NCBI GenBank assembly: GCA_964415245.1
Contig: CAYQAJ010000120.1
Span: 1 to 14,436, forward strand
Length of the DNA stretch: 14,436 bases
Source: CAYQAJ01 sp964415245
GTDB lineage: Bacteria; Planctomycetota; Planctomycetia; Pirellulales; Pirellulaceae
Reading direction: 5' to 3'
Below, in pieces: positions 7,251 to 13,310 of this stretch. Positions within the stretch are counted from its first letter, which is position 1; each line of letters starts with the position of its first letter. The translations under genes and the position numbers were made by a program. The notes under the pieces are model-generated. The model was not told where the DNA came from. It ran no database searches and saw only the letters and a list, made by a program, of their open reading frames with translations.

Positions 7251-7511
7251 TTACGCCGCTTTGCGCAAGCTCAGAGCGCCGCGAAGTGAGCCCGAAAGCT
7301 TGAGGCCAGCCGTGCGGACATCCTCGCGCAACGCATCGACGACTTGCTCGAGCTGCTCGTCGGCCGAAAGCGCCAAGTCGATAAACACCCACCGCTTTCC
7401 GCCGAACTCGCAGGCTCCGCCGGCCGCCCCGCCCAGCCATTCCAGACGAACTTCGTAACCCAGCGCCTGGGCCGCGGAGATTGCCTGTTCCAAAAGATCT
7501 ACGGTGTGCAT
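7251..7511 (-). CDS. Small conserved-type protein of unknown function
   Basis: 86 residues from the ATG at 7511 (MHTVDLLEQAISAAQALGYE...). The middle, LEWLGGAAGGACEFGGKRW, is followed by VFIDLALSADEQLEQVVDALRED. I recognise this style from planctomycete hypothetical proteins but know no function. It looks like a compact alpha/beta domain: an N-terminal helix, strands around EVRLEWL and KRWVFIDLA, and a helix at ADEQLEQVVDAL. There is one cysteine, no signal peptide and no membrane segment. GGGA lies about 11 nt before this ATG. A TTG at 7559 would give 102 residues but adds a poorly protein-like N-terminus. It is convergent with nadD and has its own promoter-like TATAAT upstream. Confidence 0.8.
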   Translation of the reverse strand: MHTVDLLEQAISAAQALGYEVRLEWLGGAAGGACEFGGKRWVFIDLALSADEQLEQVVDALREDVRTAGLKLSGSLRGALSLRKAA

Positions 7512-7568
7512 GCCGGCGTTTCCCGCTTCCCCCGTGCTTGCCTTGGGTCTCCCGAGCAAAGGCCGCGG

Positions 7569-7574
7569 ATTATA
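7569..7574 (-). promoter_or_regulatory. Perfect -10 hexamer upstream of the 86-residue gene
   Basis: TATAAT on the minus strand is an exact consensus -10, 57 bp before the ATG at 7511. No convincing -35 is seen. The sequence just upstream of the -10 (about 7584-7597) has GGGCT, four bases, AGCCC: a short inverted repeat in the place an operator would occupy. Confidence 0.45.
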
Positions 7575-7819
7575 GCGGCTTGGGCTAGAGAGCCCTAGCT
7601 CGTTTCGACGATACCACCCCTGACGCTAACTGTCTGAACGGCAACACGTTAAGACATTCCTGTCGCGCAAGACAGACGAAACAGCGGCGCCGCGGTAAGC
7701 GCGCGAAACTGCAACTGTGACCGCGCCCCGGCCGGGTGGGGAAACTCCGACGGCCAAGTTCCCCGCCACTTTATCCTTCCCGCCGCCTCGCCGTCGTCTC
7801 CTGCACCCGGTTGCCGCGT
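7575..7819. other. Intergenic region between divergent genes, with one hairpin
   Basis: No coding frame here looks real. At 7735-7767 GGTGGGGAA and TTCCCCGCC can form a 9-bp stem (one G-U pair) with a 15-nt loop, about 97 bp before the kinase ATG. No T tract follows. Nothing else is recognised. Confidence 0.35.
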
Positions 7820-7847
7820 ACTGAAAACTGAAAACTGAAAACTGAAC
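7820..7847. repeat. Four tandem 7-bp units upstream of the soluble kinase
   Basis: ACTGAAA is repeated three times, followed by ACTGAAC, in perfect 7-bp phase, ending 16 bp before the kinase start codon. The same unit occurs at 1342-1362. There is no partner inverted arm here, unlike the other heptad loci. Confidence 0.75.
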
Positions 7848-7863
7848 ACCCGCCCCTATCCCC

Positions 7864-8775
7864 ATGAATTCTCCCAACCCTCACGCTACAAGCCTCGAAG
7901 ATCAGATCGCGCTTCTCAAGCAGAAGTTGGCCCACGCGCAACAGCACGCCGCGCTCGGAGAGCTCGTCGGAACCACGACCCACGAGTTCAATAACGTGCT
8001 CACCACAATCATCAACTACGCTAAGATCGGTCTTCGCCATAAGGACGAGGCCACGCGCGACAAGGCCCTCAATAGGATCTTCGCCGCCAGCCAGCGGGCC
8101 GCCCGTATTACCAGCAGCGTGCTGGCAATGGCCCGCAACCGCTCGAACTCAATCGAGCCGACCGATCTGGCGGCGCTGATCGACGAATCGCTGGTGCTGT
8201 TGGAACGGGAGATGAACAAATATCGCATCGCGGTGGAGAAGGAATTCGAGACCGTTCCCCAGGTGCTGGCCAACGGCAATCAGATTCAGCAGGTGCTGCT
8301 CAACCTGCTGATCAACGCACGACAAGCGATGACCAGCGGTGGGCGGGTCATTCTTCGGCTGTCGTGCCCCGCACCGCACGACATGGTCGATTTTGTGGTG
8401 CGCGACACCGGCTGCGGCATCCCGGCCGACAAGCTGCCCCGCATCTTCGATCCCTACTTCAGCACCAAGAGCGGGCCGGATGCCACCGGCAAGGGAGGCT
8501 CGGGACTGGGACTTTCGTCGTGCCGCGAGATTATCGAGTCGCATCGCGGACGCATCCGCGTCGAAAGCACGCCTGGCAAAGGGACGGCCTTTACCATCAG
8601 GCTACCCGTTGTCCCGACGCAGCGCACCGCCACGCAAGCGACCGCCGCATCGGCACATCCCGCTGCATCGGCAAACAAAGTCGGCTCGACCCAACGTGCA
8701 GCCGTCGCGCGAAAGGCGGCTCCTATTACGCCGGCCGTCACGCCGGGTTCGCCCATTCAGCCGGTTGCCCGATGA
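7864..8775 (+). CDS. Soluble histidine kinase (HisKA-HATPase, NtrB-like core), orphan
   Basis: Two-component kinase core, 303 residues, no membrane segment. A short coiled N-terminus (10-30) leads into the H box GELVGTTTHEFNNVLTTI with phosphoacceptor H40. The ATPase domain has N151 in NLLINARQAM, D181 in DTGCGI, FDPYFSTK (195-202) and GGSGLGLSSCREI (211-223). The catalytic domain ends near 250; the last 50 residues are an Ala/Thr/Pro-rich tail with no recognised domain. There is no PAS, GAF or other sensor module, and no response regulator beside it, so the input is probably a protein partner. The ATG at 7864 lies just downstream of a heptad repeat and has no clear ribosome-binding site. It is convergent with the lipoprotein gene. 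Confidence 0.9.
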   Translation: MNSPNPHATSLEDQIALLKQKLAHAQQHAALGELVGTTTHEFNNVLTTIINYAKIGLRHKDEATRDKALNRIFAASQRAARITSSVLAMARNRSNSIEPTDLAALIDESLVLLEREMNKYRIAVEKEFETVPQVLANGNQIQQVLLNLLINARQAMTSGGRVILRLSCPAPHDMVDFVVRDTGCGIPADKLPRIFDPYFSTKSGPDATGKGGSGLGLSSCREIIESHRGRIRVESTPGKGTAFTIRLPVVPTQRTATQATAASAHPAASANKVGSTQRAAVARKAAPITPAVTPGSPIQPVAR

Positions 8776-8827
8776 GATATCTTCTTCGCCCGGCCACGCC
8801 GAGTGGCAGAGCCGCAAGAATCGGCGA

Positions 8828-9979
8828 TTACTCCAACCGCGTGTAACCACGGTATCGCGGTCGGTAACCGCCGTAGGGATCGGTCGAAGAGCCGTAGGGA
8901 GATGCCGCCGTCGCAGGTACAGCTAACCCCGAGCTGCCGCGCGGAGATAGGGGGCGCCCTGAGATTGGTTGCCCGCCGGGTGGCGACCAGCCGCTTAACC
9001 CCGCGCTTCCGCTCGGGGCTATGTGCGAGTTCGATGTCGCTGAAGCAGATGGCGCAGTGTCCGGTAGCCGCGTCGTGCGCGATCCCGTTGCGCTCGCCCC
9101 ATTTGTCGGCGACGGCCCAGAATTCTGCGAAAGCCGCGGATCGGCCAGGTTCACCGCCGGATACCCTTCCAATCGCGGCATCGACCACAGGTTCTGCGGG
9201 TCGCCGTACAGCCGGTTGATGCCGTAGCTGTCGACGTCGATCTGAAACGCCGCCTGCGCCGCCGGGATTTGCACTTCGACACGGTGCGGCAGCGACACTC
9301 CCTCGGCTGGGTAGTAGCGATGCTGCGAGGCCCGCCAACTCGCCACCAGTCGGCCGCCCGAGTCGAACACGTGCTGCTCCAACACCCAGGCGTACGAGGT
9401 GTCGATTACGGCGACTCGGGTCAGCTCGCCCGAAGGTTCCAGGACGCGCCACCGCAGCGTCATACGTCGGTCGCCGCTGCTAGCCTCCTCTTCGTAGTGC
9501 ACGTCCGGATCGAGCCACACCAGACCCAGCGCTTCGGCAAGCCAGCCGGGACCCAGCGGCAGCCACTGTCGCGCCGGGCTGGCGGCGAACTCTTCATGCC
9601 GCGCGTAGTAGATGGCGGGCTGTGGATCGTGCTTGAACCACAGCCAGAACAATTCGTCGTTGCTTCCCACGTCGAGCACCGGCCCGGTGATGGCCAGGTC
9701 GGCCCGAAGTCGCATCCGCCGCGGCGGCTCGACCGCCAAGTTGGCTTTAAGCGCCGGCATGCCCGAGGCGGACACGATGGCGTTTTCCGCCTGAAGCTGG
9801 CGAATGCGACCGGTATTGGCGTTGACGGCCATGATGACCTGCTGGAGAGTCGGCGGCGCGGTGAACGCGGGTGGTGGCGGCGGCTGCACGAACTGCTGCC
9901 GAGAGCCGTTGCAGCTTGCCCCGCCGGCCGCAAACAGCGCCACGACCACGAACAGCGCCGCGAGAGTCCGTTCTTTCAC
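8828..9979 (-). CDS. Predicted lipoprotein, LolA/LolB-like, with a disordered C-terminal tail
   Basis: 383 residues from a GTG start at 9979, well supported by GAGGTGAG a few bases upstream. The N-terminus is a lipoprotein signal (KER, hydrophobic 6-18, then GGAS and C23). A proline-rich linker (QPPPPPAF) follows. Residues about 40-265 resemble the antiparallel beta-sheet lipoprotein-carrier folds (LolA/LolB): LQQVIMAVNANTGRIRQL, then LKANLAVEPPRRMRLRADL, ELFWLWF, WVLEQHVFDSGGRLVASW and LPHRVEVQIP. From about 285 to 370 it is Ser/Pro/Gly/Thr-rich and probably disordered, ending in a Tyr/Arg-rich motif (YRPRYRGYTRLE). A role in envelope lipid or lipoprotein handling is inferred from the fold resemblance only. 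Confidence 0.82.
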   Translation of the reverse strand: MKERTLAALFVVVALFAAGGASCNGSRQQFVQPPPPPAFTAPPTLQQVIMAVNANTGRIRQLQAENAIVSASGMPALKANLAVEPPRRMRLRADLAITGPVLDVGSNDELFWLWFKHDPQPAIYYARHEEFAASPARQWLPLGPGWLAEALGLVWLDPDVHYEEEASSGDRRMTLRWRVLEPSGELTRVAVIDTSYAWVLEQHVFDSGGRLVASWRASQHRYYPAEGVSLPHRVEVQIPAAQAAFQIDVDSYGINRLYGDPQNLWSMPRLEGYPAVNLADPRLSQNSGPSPTNGASATGSRTTRLPDTAPSASATSNSHIAPSGSAGLSGWSPPGGQPISGRPLSPRGSSGLAVPATAASPYGSSTDPYGGYRPRYRGYTRLE

Positions 9980-10052
9980 GTGCTCACCTCGTCCACGCTC
10001 AAGCGTTCTGTTCCTCTGCGCGCGGTTGGCGCAGCAGGACAGCGCTCGGGTG
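9980..10052. other. Upstream region of the lipoprotein gene
   Basis: It contains the minus-strand ribosome-binding site (GAGGTGAG, about 9982-9989) and a small inverted repeat, ACGCT-CA-AGCGT (9995-10006). No clear promoter is seen. Confidence 0.35.
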
Positions 10053-10279
10053 TCGAAATCTCAAATCACAAATCGCAAATCACAAACAAATCTCAACGTT
10101 GCAAAGCAAGAAAATTCCAAATGTCGCAGCTCAACGTCGCATTGGTGCGGTACGTGCCACTACCACAAAGCGCGGCGACTCGGGGTTTGAATATTTGACC
10201 AATTGAAGCTTTGAGTTTTGTTTGGGATTTGGAGCTTGTGATTTGGAATTTGTTCGCTGGAGCTTGTGTTCTCGTCATT
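10053..10279. repeat. AT-rich inverted pair of 7-bp-phased arrays
   Basis: Left arm 10053-10136: twelve successive 7-bp words, clearest as AAATCTC, AAATCAC, AAATCGC and AAATCAC from 10056 on, degenerate in the middle and back in phase at AAATTCC-type words near 10112-10122. Right arm 10203-10279: words such as GGGATTT, GGAGCTT, GTGATTT and GGAATTT in the same phase, inverted relative to the left arm. About 65 bp of ordinary GC-rich DNA separates them. The right arm runs into the last codons of the next minus-strand gene. GGGATTTGG(A/T)GCTT is shared with the nadD array (7219-7232), so these belong to one family. The AT-rich composition contrasts sharply with the neighbourhood. Confidence 0.7.
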
Positions 10280-10763
10280 CATCGCTCCCAAACAGCAACC
10301 GCCCAACGTCTTGCTGAATCTGTGCAATTCGCTCCGCGCTCGGCGGCACCACCAGTGCCTGATACTGGTTCTCGTTTCGCGGGCAATACAGCATCATCAC
10401 TTCGCGGCCCTGGTCGTCGGTTTCGTTCCCCTCGTGCCGCACGATCCGCCGTCGAACCAAGAGCAGCGCCAGCACGTATCGCACGTCGGCCTGCGCGGGG
10501 TCGCCCTCGAGCTGCTCGAAGTAGCGGAGCATCACGTCGCTGGGGGCCCAGTGCATTTTCGACGCGTCGAGGCTTGGCATGCTCGACTTCCACCAAGCCA
10601 GGGCGTCGGTCGGCGCGCCGGTCCAGCCCTCTTCGCTGTAGTCCAGCCGCTGCACGTCGGACCCGCTTTGCACGAGCACCGAGTAGAACGTCTCGCCCGG
10701 TTTTAGCTCGCGCTCGGTGCCGGCGCAGCGGCGGGTGCAGCGTTGAACTTCAAAGTCGAGCAT
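10275..10763 (-). CDS. Conserved-type protein of unknown function with an N-terminal CxxxC
   Basis: 162 residues from the ATG at 10763 (MLDFEVQRCTRRCAGTERELKPGE...). C9 and C13, followed by the G-x-x-L-x-PGE-x-[FY] pattern (ELKPGETFYSVL), resemble the start of a small zinc-ribbon or LIM-like module, though a second cysteine pair is not evident. An aromatic middle part (EGWTGAPTDALAWWKSSMP) precedes a helical segment, DVMLRYFEQL, then VRYVLALLLVRRRIVR. It ends in a strand-rich stretch (EVMMLYCPRNENQYQALVVPP) and a terminal helix. I recognise it only as planctomycete-hypothetical in style. The frame is open upstream to 10964 but that part reads like non-coding DNA; Met at 10790 is another option. 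It is cytosolic and shares its strand with the 75-residue gene. Confidence 0.8.
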   Translation of the reverse strand: MLDFEVQRCTRRCAGTERELKPGETFYSVLVQSGSDVQRLDYSEEGWTGAPTDALAWWKSSMPSLDASKMHWAPSDVMLRYFEQLEGDPAQADVRYVLALLLVRRRIVRHEGNETDDQGREVMMLYCPRNENQYQALVVPPSAERIAQIQQDVGRLLFGSDE

Positions 10764-10982
10764 GACAATCGCTGACGACACGAGCGGCATCCGCACCGAA
10801 TGGGGGATGCCCGCGACCTGCCGCGCTTTCCGCAGCCGCGAAAAAGGGCCGCGAATAGTACGCGATTCGGCTACGCGGCTCAATACGCAGTGCGCGCGTG
10901 GCCAAAGCTGCCCGATTCGGCGTCGAAATACACGTGGATGGGCAAGCCGGCAGTTTGCCCCCACGGAGTCTTGAAACGGCAG
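10764..10982. other. Spacer between two small minus-strand genes
   Basis: About 220 bp. Open frames exist on both strands because of the GC content, but none gives a protein-like sequence. No terminator, RNA gene or clear repeat was recognised. Confidence 0.4.
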
Positions 10983-11210
10983 CTATTCCGCCTGAAAGAA
11001 GCGGCTGTCGGTCCCCTCGGGACCGATCCGCAGCCGGATTGCCCGAGCACAGCGAGGGCAATGTCCGGCATAGGCGGTGCCCTCGCGATTGACGTAAACC
11101 CTTGCGTACACGCCGCAACAGGTGAAATGGATACCCACGTACGGTCGCAGCGATGCCGGTGATCCGCCGTCGTGCGGGTCGCTCGTCAGATCGAGGCGCT
11201 CGGCGTCCAT
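10983..11210 (-). CDS. Small zinc-ribbon-like protein of unknown function
   Basis: 75 residues. The core from about 20 to 75 (RPYVGIHFTCCGVYARVYVN, then AGHCPRCARAIRLRIGPEGTDSRFF) has C31/C32 and C51-x-x-C54, a likely four-cysteine zinc site, flanked by short beta strands (VYARVYV, AIRLRIG). The pattern matches a small conserved planctomycete-type hypothetical family I recognise by style but cannot assign a function. The ATG at 11210 has no Shine-Dalgarno. It heads a minus-strand run with the 162-residue gene and the lipoprotein; spacing of about 220 bp and 295 bp makes a single operon uncertain. Confidence 0.85.
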   Translation of the reverse strand: MDAERLDLTSDPHDGGSPASLRPYVGIHFTCCGVYARVYVNREGTAYAGHCPRCARAIRLRIGPEGTDSRFFQAE

Positions 11211-11529
11211 GACCAGTGTCCGAATGTCAGGGCAGGCCTAAATGGCGGGCTATTGAAATCGAATAAGTGCCGGCAGCCAACACCAGAAATTGGATCGGCT
11301 TGGGGCGGGTTGCCGCTTCAATTTACCGCTCCCACCCATTTTTCGTCTTTGACCGAAGCCCCTTCATACCATGACAAACCTAAGGCGCCCGAGTACGCTG
11401 AATTGCCACGCGAATGGCAAAACCGGACGCCCAGTCGATCAGCAGCTCGGTGAAAAAAATACAGAGCATTGTCCGCGATTGCCAAAGGACAGTGATGCCA
11501 ATCGTGCCGGATTCGGGAGCAAGCTACCA
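11211..11529. other. Divergent intergenic region upstream of the propeller gene
   Basis: About 320 bp between the divergent 75-residue gene and the propeller gene. The propeller frame stays open back to 11371, but 11371-11529 has no conserved-looking protein content. GGGAGC at 11516-11521 is a plausible ribosome-binding site for the ATG at 11530. No convincing promoter pair or repeat was found. Confidence 0.4.
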
Positions 11530-12828
11530 ATGACACATGCAACAGTCGTTCGACGGCGACTTGGCTATGGTCTGACACTGGCGATTGCCGCGACATTCAT
11601 GCTGGCTTTCGGCTCGTCGGCCTTCGCCGGCAACTGGCCGGCATGGCGCGGACCGGGCGGAAACGGCATTTCCGACGAAACTGGCGTGCCCCTACACTGG
11701 TCGCAAGACGAGAACATCAAGTGGAAGATTCCCCTGCCCGGCCCCGGCAACTCGACCCCCATTGTGTGGGAGAATCGGGTTTTCGTTACCGGCGCGCGGG
11801 AGAAGGGAACCGTGCGCGCGCTCATGTGCTTCGACCGTGGCGACGGTTCGCTCCTCTGGCAGCGCGAAGTCACCTACGAAAAGCCCGAGGCAACACACGA
11901 TAGCAATCCCTACTGTTCATCGTCGCCCGTGACCGACGGCCAGCGTGTGATCATGTGGCACGGTTCGGCCGGCGTTTTTGCGTACGACCTGCAAGGCGAG
12001 CTGCTGTGGTCGAAGCCGCTCGGCGAATTCCAGCACATTTGGGGAAACGCATCGAGCCCGGTCATCTACCACGATCTGGTAATCCTCTCGTGCGGACCGG
12101 GTCTGACGGCCTACGTCGTGGCGCTCGATAAGCGCACCGGCGAGCAAGTGTGGCGCTACGATCCCCCCACTGCCGTGTCGGAGAAGGTCGACGAGTACCG
12201 CGGTTCGTGGAGCACGCCTGTCCTGCATCGATCGGGCGACCACGACGAGCTGCTCTTGAGCCTGCCGCTGAAGCTCGTGGCGATCGACCCGACCTCGGGC
12301 AAGGAGCTGTGGTGGTGCGAAGGTCCCACCAAGCTGGTCTACACCTCGCCGCTGGCCGAGGGCGATACGGTGGTGACCATGTGCGGCTACGGCGGAACCG
12401 CGCTGGCGGTCAAGAGCGGCGGGAGCGGCGACGTGACCGAGACACGCCGCTTGTGGCTGCACGACCAGAAGAACCCGCAGCGGGTCGGCTCGGGCGTAAT
12501 CGTCGACGGGTACATTTACATCTTGAACGAGCCGGGCATCGCCTGGTGCATCGAGCTGGCCAGCGGCGAAAAGAAGTGGGAGAAGCGCCTCGACAATGAA
12601 GACGGCACCTCAGCGCAGTCGTGGAGCTCCATGACCCACGTCGACGGCCGACTGTACATCTGCGACATGGCGGGCACTACGTTCGTGCTCGAGCCCAGCC
12701 CCGAGGAATGCCGCGTGCTGGCGACCAACTCGCTGGGTGAGTTGACCCGCGCCTCGCTGGCCTTTTCCGATGGGCAGATTTTCCAGCGAACCTACGAGCA
12801 CCTGTATTGCATCGAAGGAAAGAAGTAA
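11530..12828 (+). CDS. Exported PQQ-like (YVTN/WD40-type) beta-propeller protein
   Basis: 432 residues. The signal peptide has n-region RRR (8-10), a hydrophobic core 11-28 and a likely cleavage after AFA at 31-33, leaving GNWPAWRGP at the mature N-terminus, a typical opening of this planctomycete family. Blade signatures of D-x-x-[TS]-G-x-x-x-W type recur: FDRGDGSLLW, YDLQGELLW, LDKRTGEQVW, IDPTSGKELW and IELASGEKKW, so a 7- or 8-bladed propeller is likely. Catalytic residues of true quinoprotein dehydrogenases are not obvious, so the role is more likely binding or scaffolding outside the cytoplasm. The start at 11530 is chosen for the signal peptide and the GGGAG 11 bases upstream; an ATG at 11371 is in frame but would bury the signal. 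Confidence 0.9.
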   Translation: MTHATVVRRRLGYGLTLAIAATFMLAFGSSAFAGNWPAWRGPGGNGISDETGVPLHWSQDENIKWKIPLPGPGNSTPIVWENRVFVTGAREKGTVRALMCFDRGDGSLLWQREVTYEKPEATHDSNPYCSSSPVTDGQRVIMWHGSAGVFAYDLQGELLWSKPLGEFQHIWGNASSPVIYHDLVILSCGPGLTAYVVALDKRTGEQVWRYDPPTAVSEKVDEYRGSWSTPVLHRSGDHDELLLSLPLKLVAIDPTSGKELWWCEGPTKLVYTSPLAEGDTVVTMCGYGGTALAVKSGGSGDVTETRRLWLHDQKNPQRVGSGVIVDGYIYILNEPGIAWCIELASGEKKWEKRLDNEDGTSAQSWSSMTHVDGRLYICDMAGTTFVLEPSPEECRVLATNSLGELTRASLAFSDGQIFQRTYEHLYCIEGKK

Positions 12829-12836
12829 TTAGCCGC

Positions 12837-12908
12837 CACATTCACGTGGCGCTCGCCGGGCACATTCTTGTGGCGCTCGCCGGGCACATTCTTGTGGCGC
12901 TCGCCTGC
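12837..12908. repeat. Three tandem 24-bp units downstream of the propeller gene
   Basis: Units at 12837-12860, 12861-12884 and 12885-12908, built on CACATTCTTGTGGCGCTCGC plus four bases. The first unit differs at two positions (CACG for CTTG) and the last ends differently. They start 8 bp after the propeller stop codon. There are no spacers, so this is not a CRISPR array. The core GTGGCGCTCGCC resembles dispersed intergenic motifs I associate with Pirellulales genomes, from memory only. Confidence 0.85.
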
Positions 12909-12958
12909 CGCCGCCCATGCAATGGTCCAATGGTCGCCACGCCACCCCCACGATGCAC

Positions 12959-12987
12959 TTGACACGGGCCCGCGACACGCATACCGT
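12959..12987 (+). promoter_or_regulatory. Promoter of the leu leader and leuA
   Basis: TTGACA (12959-12964) is a perfect -35. After a 17-bp spacer comes TACCGT (12982-12987), which keeps the three most important -10 positions (T1, A2, T6). Transcription would start near 12994, leaving a 5' UTR of about 12 nt before the leader ATG at 13006. It is the best promoter match in the window. Confidence 0.65.
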
Positions 12988-13005
12988 ACAGTTAGAGAAA
13001 TCACC

Positions 13006-13065
13006 ATGACACGCCTCGCACTACTTCCCCTGCTGTTGCTTTTGCCCGCCACCGGCAGGCCGTAG
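13006..13065 (+). CDS. leuL: Leucine-rich leader peptide of the leuA attenuator
   Basis: A 19-residue ORF, MTRLALLPLLLLLPATGRP, with 8 leucines, five of them consecutive (codons at 13030-13044) and two more just before (13021-13026). Leu codons are CTC, CTA, CTT, CTG, CTG, TTG, CTT and TTG, including CTA and CTT, which should be rare in such GC-rich DNA. There are no Ile or Val codons, so control would be leucine-specific. A weak GAGA lies 8-9 bases before the ATG. The ORF ends 36 bp before an intrinsic terminator and lies 245 bp upstream of leuA. The regulatory role is inferred from this arrangement; the peptide itself probably has no function. A decayed signal peptide is the main alternative. 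Confidence 0.72.
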   Translation: MTRLALLPLLLLLPATGRP

Positions 13066-13117
13066 GGACGTTCGAGCGCGCAAGCGAAAGAAATCAAACG
13101 ACCCCGAGGCCCGCCGG
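13052..13117 (+). promoter_or_regulatory. Candidate antiterminator pairing of the leu attenuator
   Basis: CCGGCAGGCC (13052-13061), covering the last codons of the leader ORF, can pair with GGCCCGCCGG (13108-13117), the inner part of the terminator hairpin, with 9 Watson-Crick pairs of 10. A ribosome stalled on the Leu codons (13021-13044) would leave the first segment free and allow this pairing, disrupting the terminator. A ribosome reaching the stop at 13063 would cover it and let the terminator form. Confidence 0.6.
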
Positions 13118-13131
13118 CTTCGGGGTTTTTT
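13102..13131 (+). terminator. Intrinsic terminator inside the leuA leader
   Basis: CCCCGAGGCC (13102-13111) pairs with GGCTTCGGGG (13116-13125) as a 10-bp stem with one G-U pair and the 4-nt loop CGCC, followed directly by six Ts (13126-13131). It lies between the leucine-rich leader ORF and leuA, where an attenuator terminator belongs. It is too far from the propeller stop (over 270 bp), and beyond a good promoter, to be simply that gene's terminator. Confidence 0.88.
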
Positions 13132-13310
13132 CGTTGGGACACGCAGGAATTTCGTGGGGAGACGAAGGAAGTGACCGTACGAGCGACGACCAAACGCCGC
13201 CTAGCCCCTTCGAGGGCGCGGCTGTTGCTGCGCGGGCCGGCCACGCGCCGGCCACTCGCCGCGTATTTCCCTCGGCACGCACTCCCATTAGGCAGCGAGA
13301 CTTCCCAGCC
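13132..13310 (+). other. leuA 5' untranslated region beyond the terminator
   Basis: About 180 nt between the attenuator terminator and the leuA ATG, with no credible ORF. GGCCGGC (13235-13241) and GCCGGCC (13247-13253) can form a 7-bp hairpin with a 5-nt loop. No T tract follows and no strong ribosome-binding site precedes leuA. Its function is unknown. Confidence 0.45.

Noticed and set aside
7546..7555. GGTCTCCCGA resembling the palindromic element at 3917-3940
   Set aside because: Only the half core matches, with no stem, so chance is more likely than a third copy.
9269..10198. 309-codon plus-strand frame opposite the lipoprotein gene
   Set aside because: It runs into the AT-rich heptad array and is Arg/His-rich; the minus strand has a signal peptide, ribosome-binding site and coherent fold.
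10764..10964. N-terminal extension of the 162-residue protein
   Set aside because: The added 67 residues are Arg/Ser-rich and read like translated non-coding DNA.
11371..11529. N-terminal extension of the propeller protein from the ATG at 11371
   Set aside because: It would place 53 unconserved-looking residues before a clear signal peptide, and a ribosome-binding site precedes the ATG at 11530.
12837..12908. Possible CRISPR array
   Set aside because: The units are contiguous without spacers and no cas gene is present.
13006..13065. Leu-rich 19-mer as the remnant of a signal peptide from a decayed gene
   Set aside because: Possible, but the promoter, terminator, complementary segment and leuA downstream are better explained by attenuation; no decayed mature protein follows.
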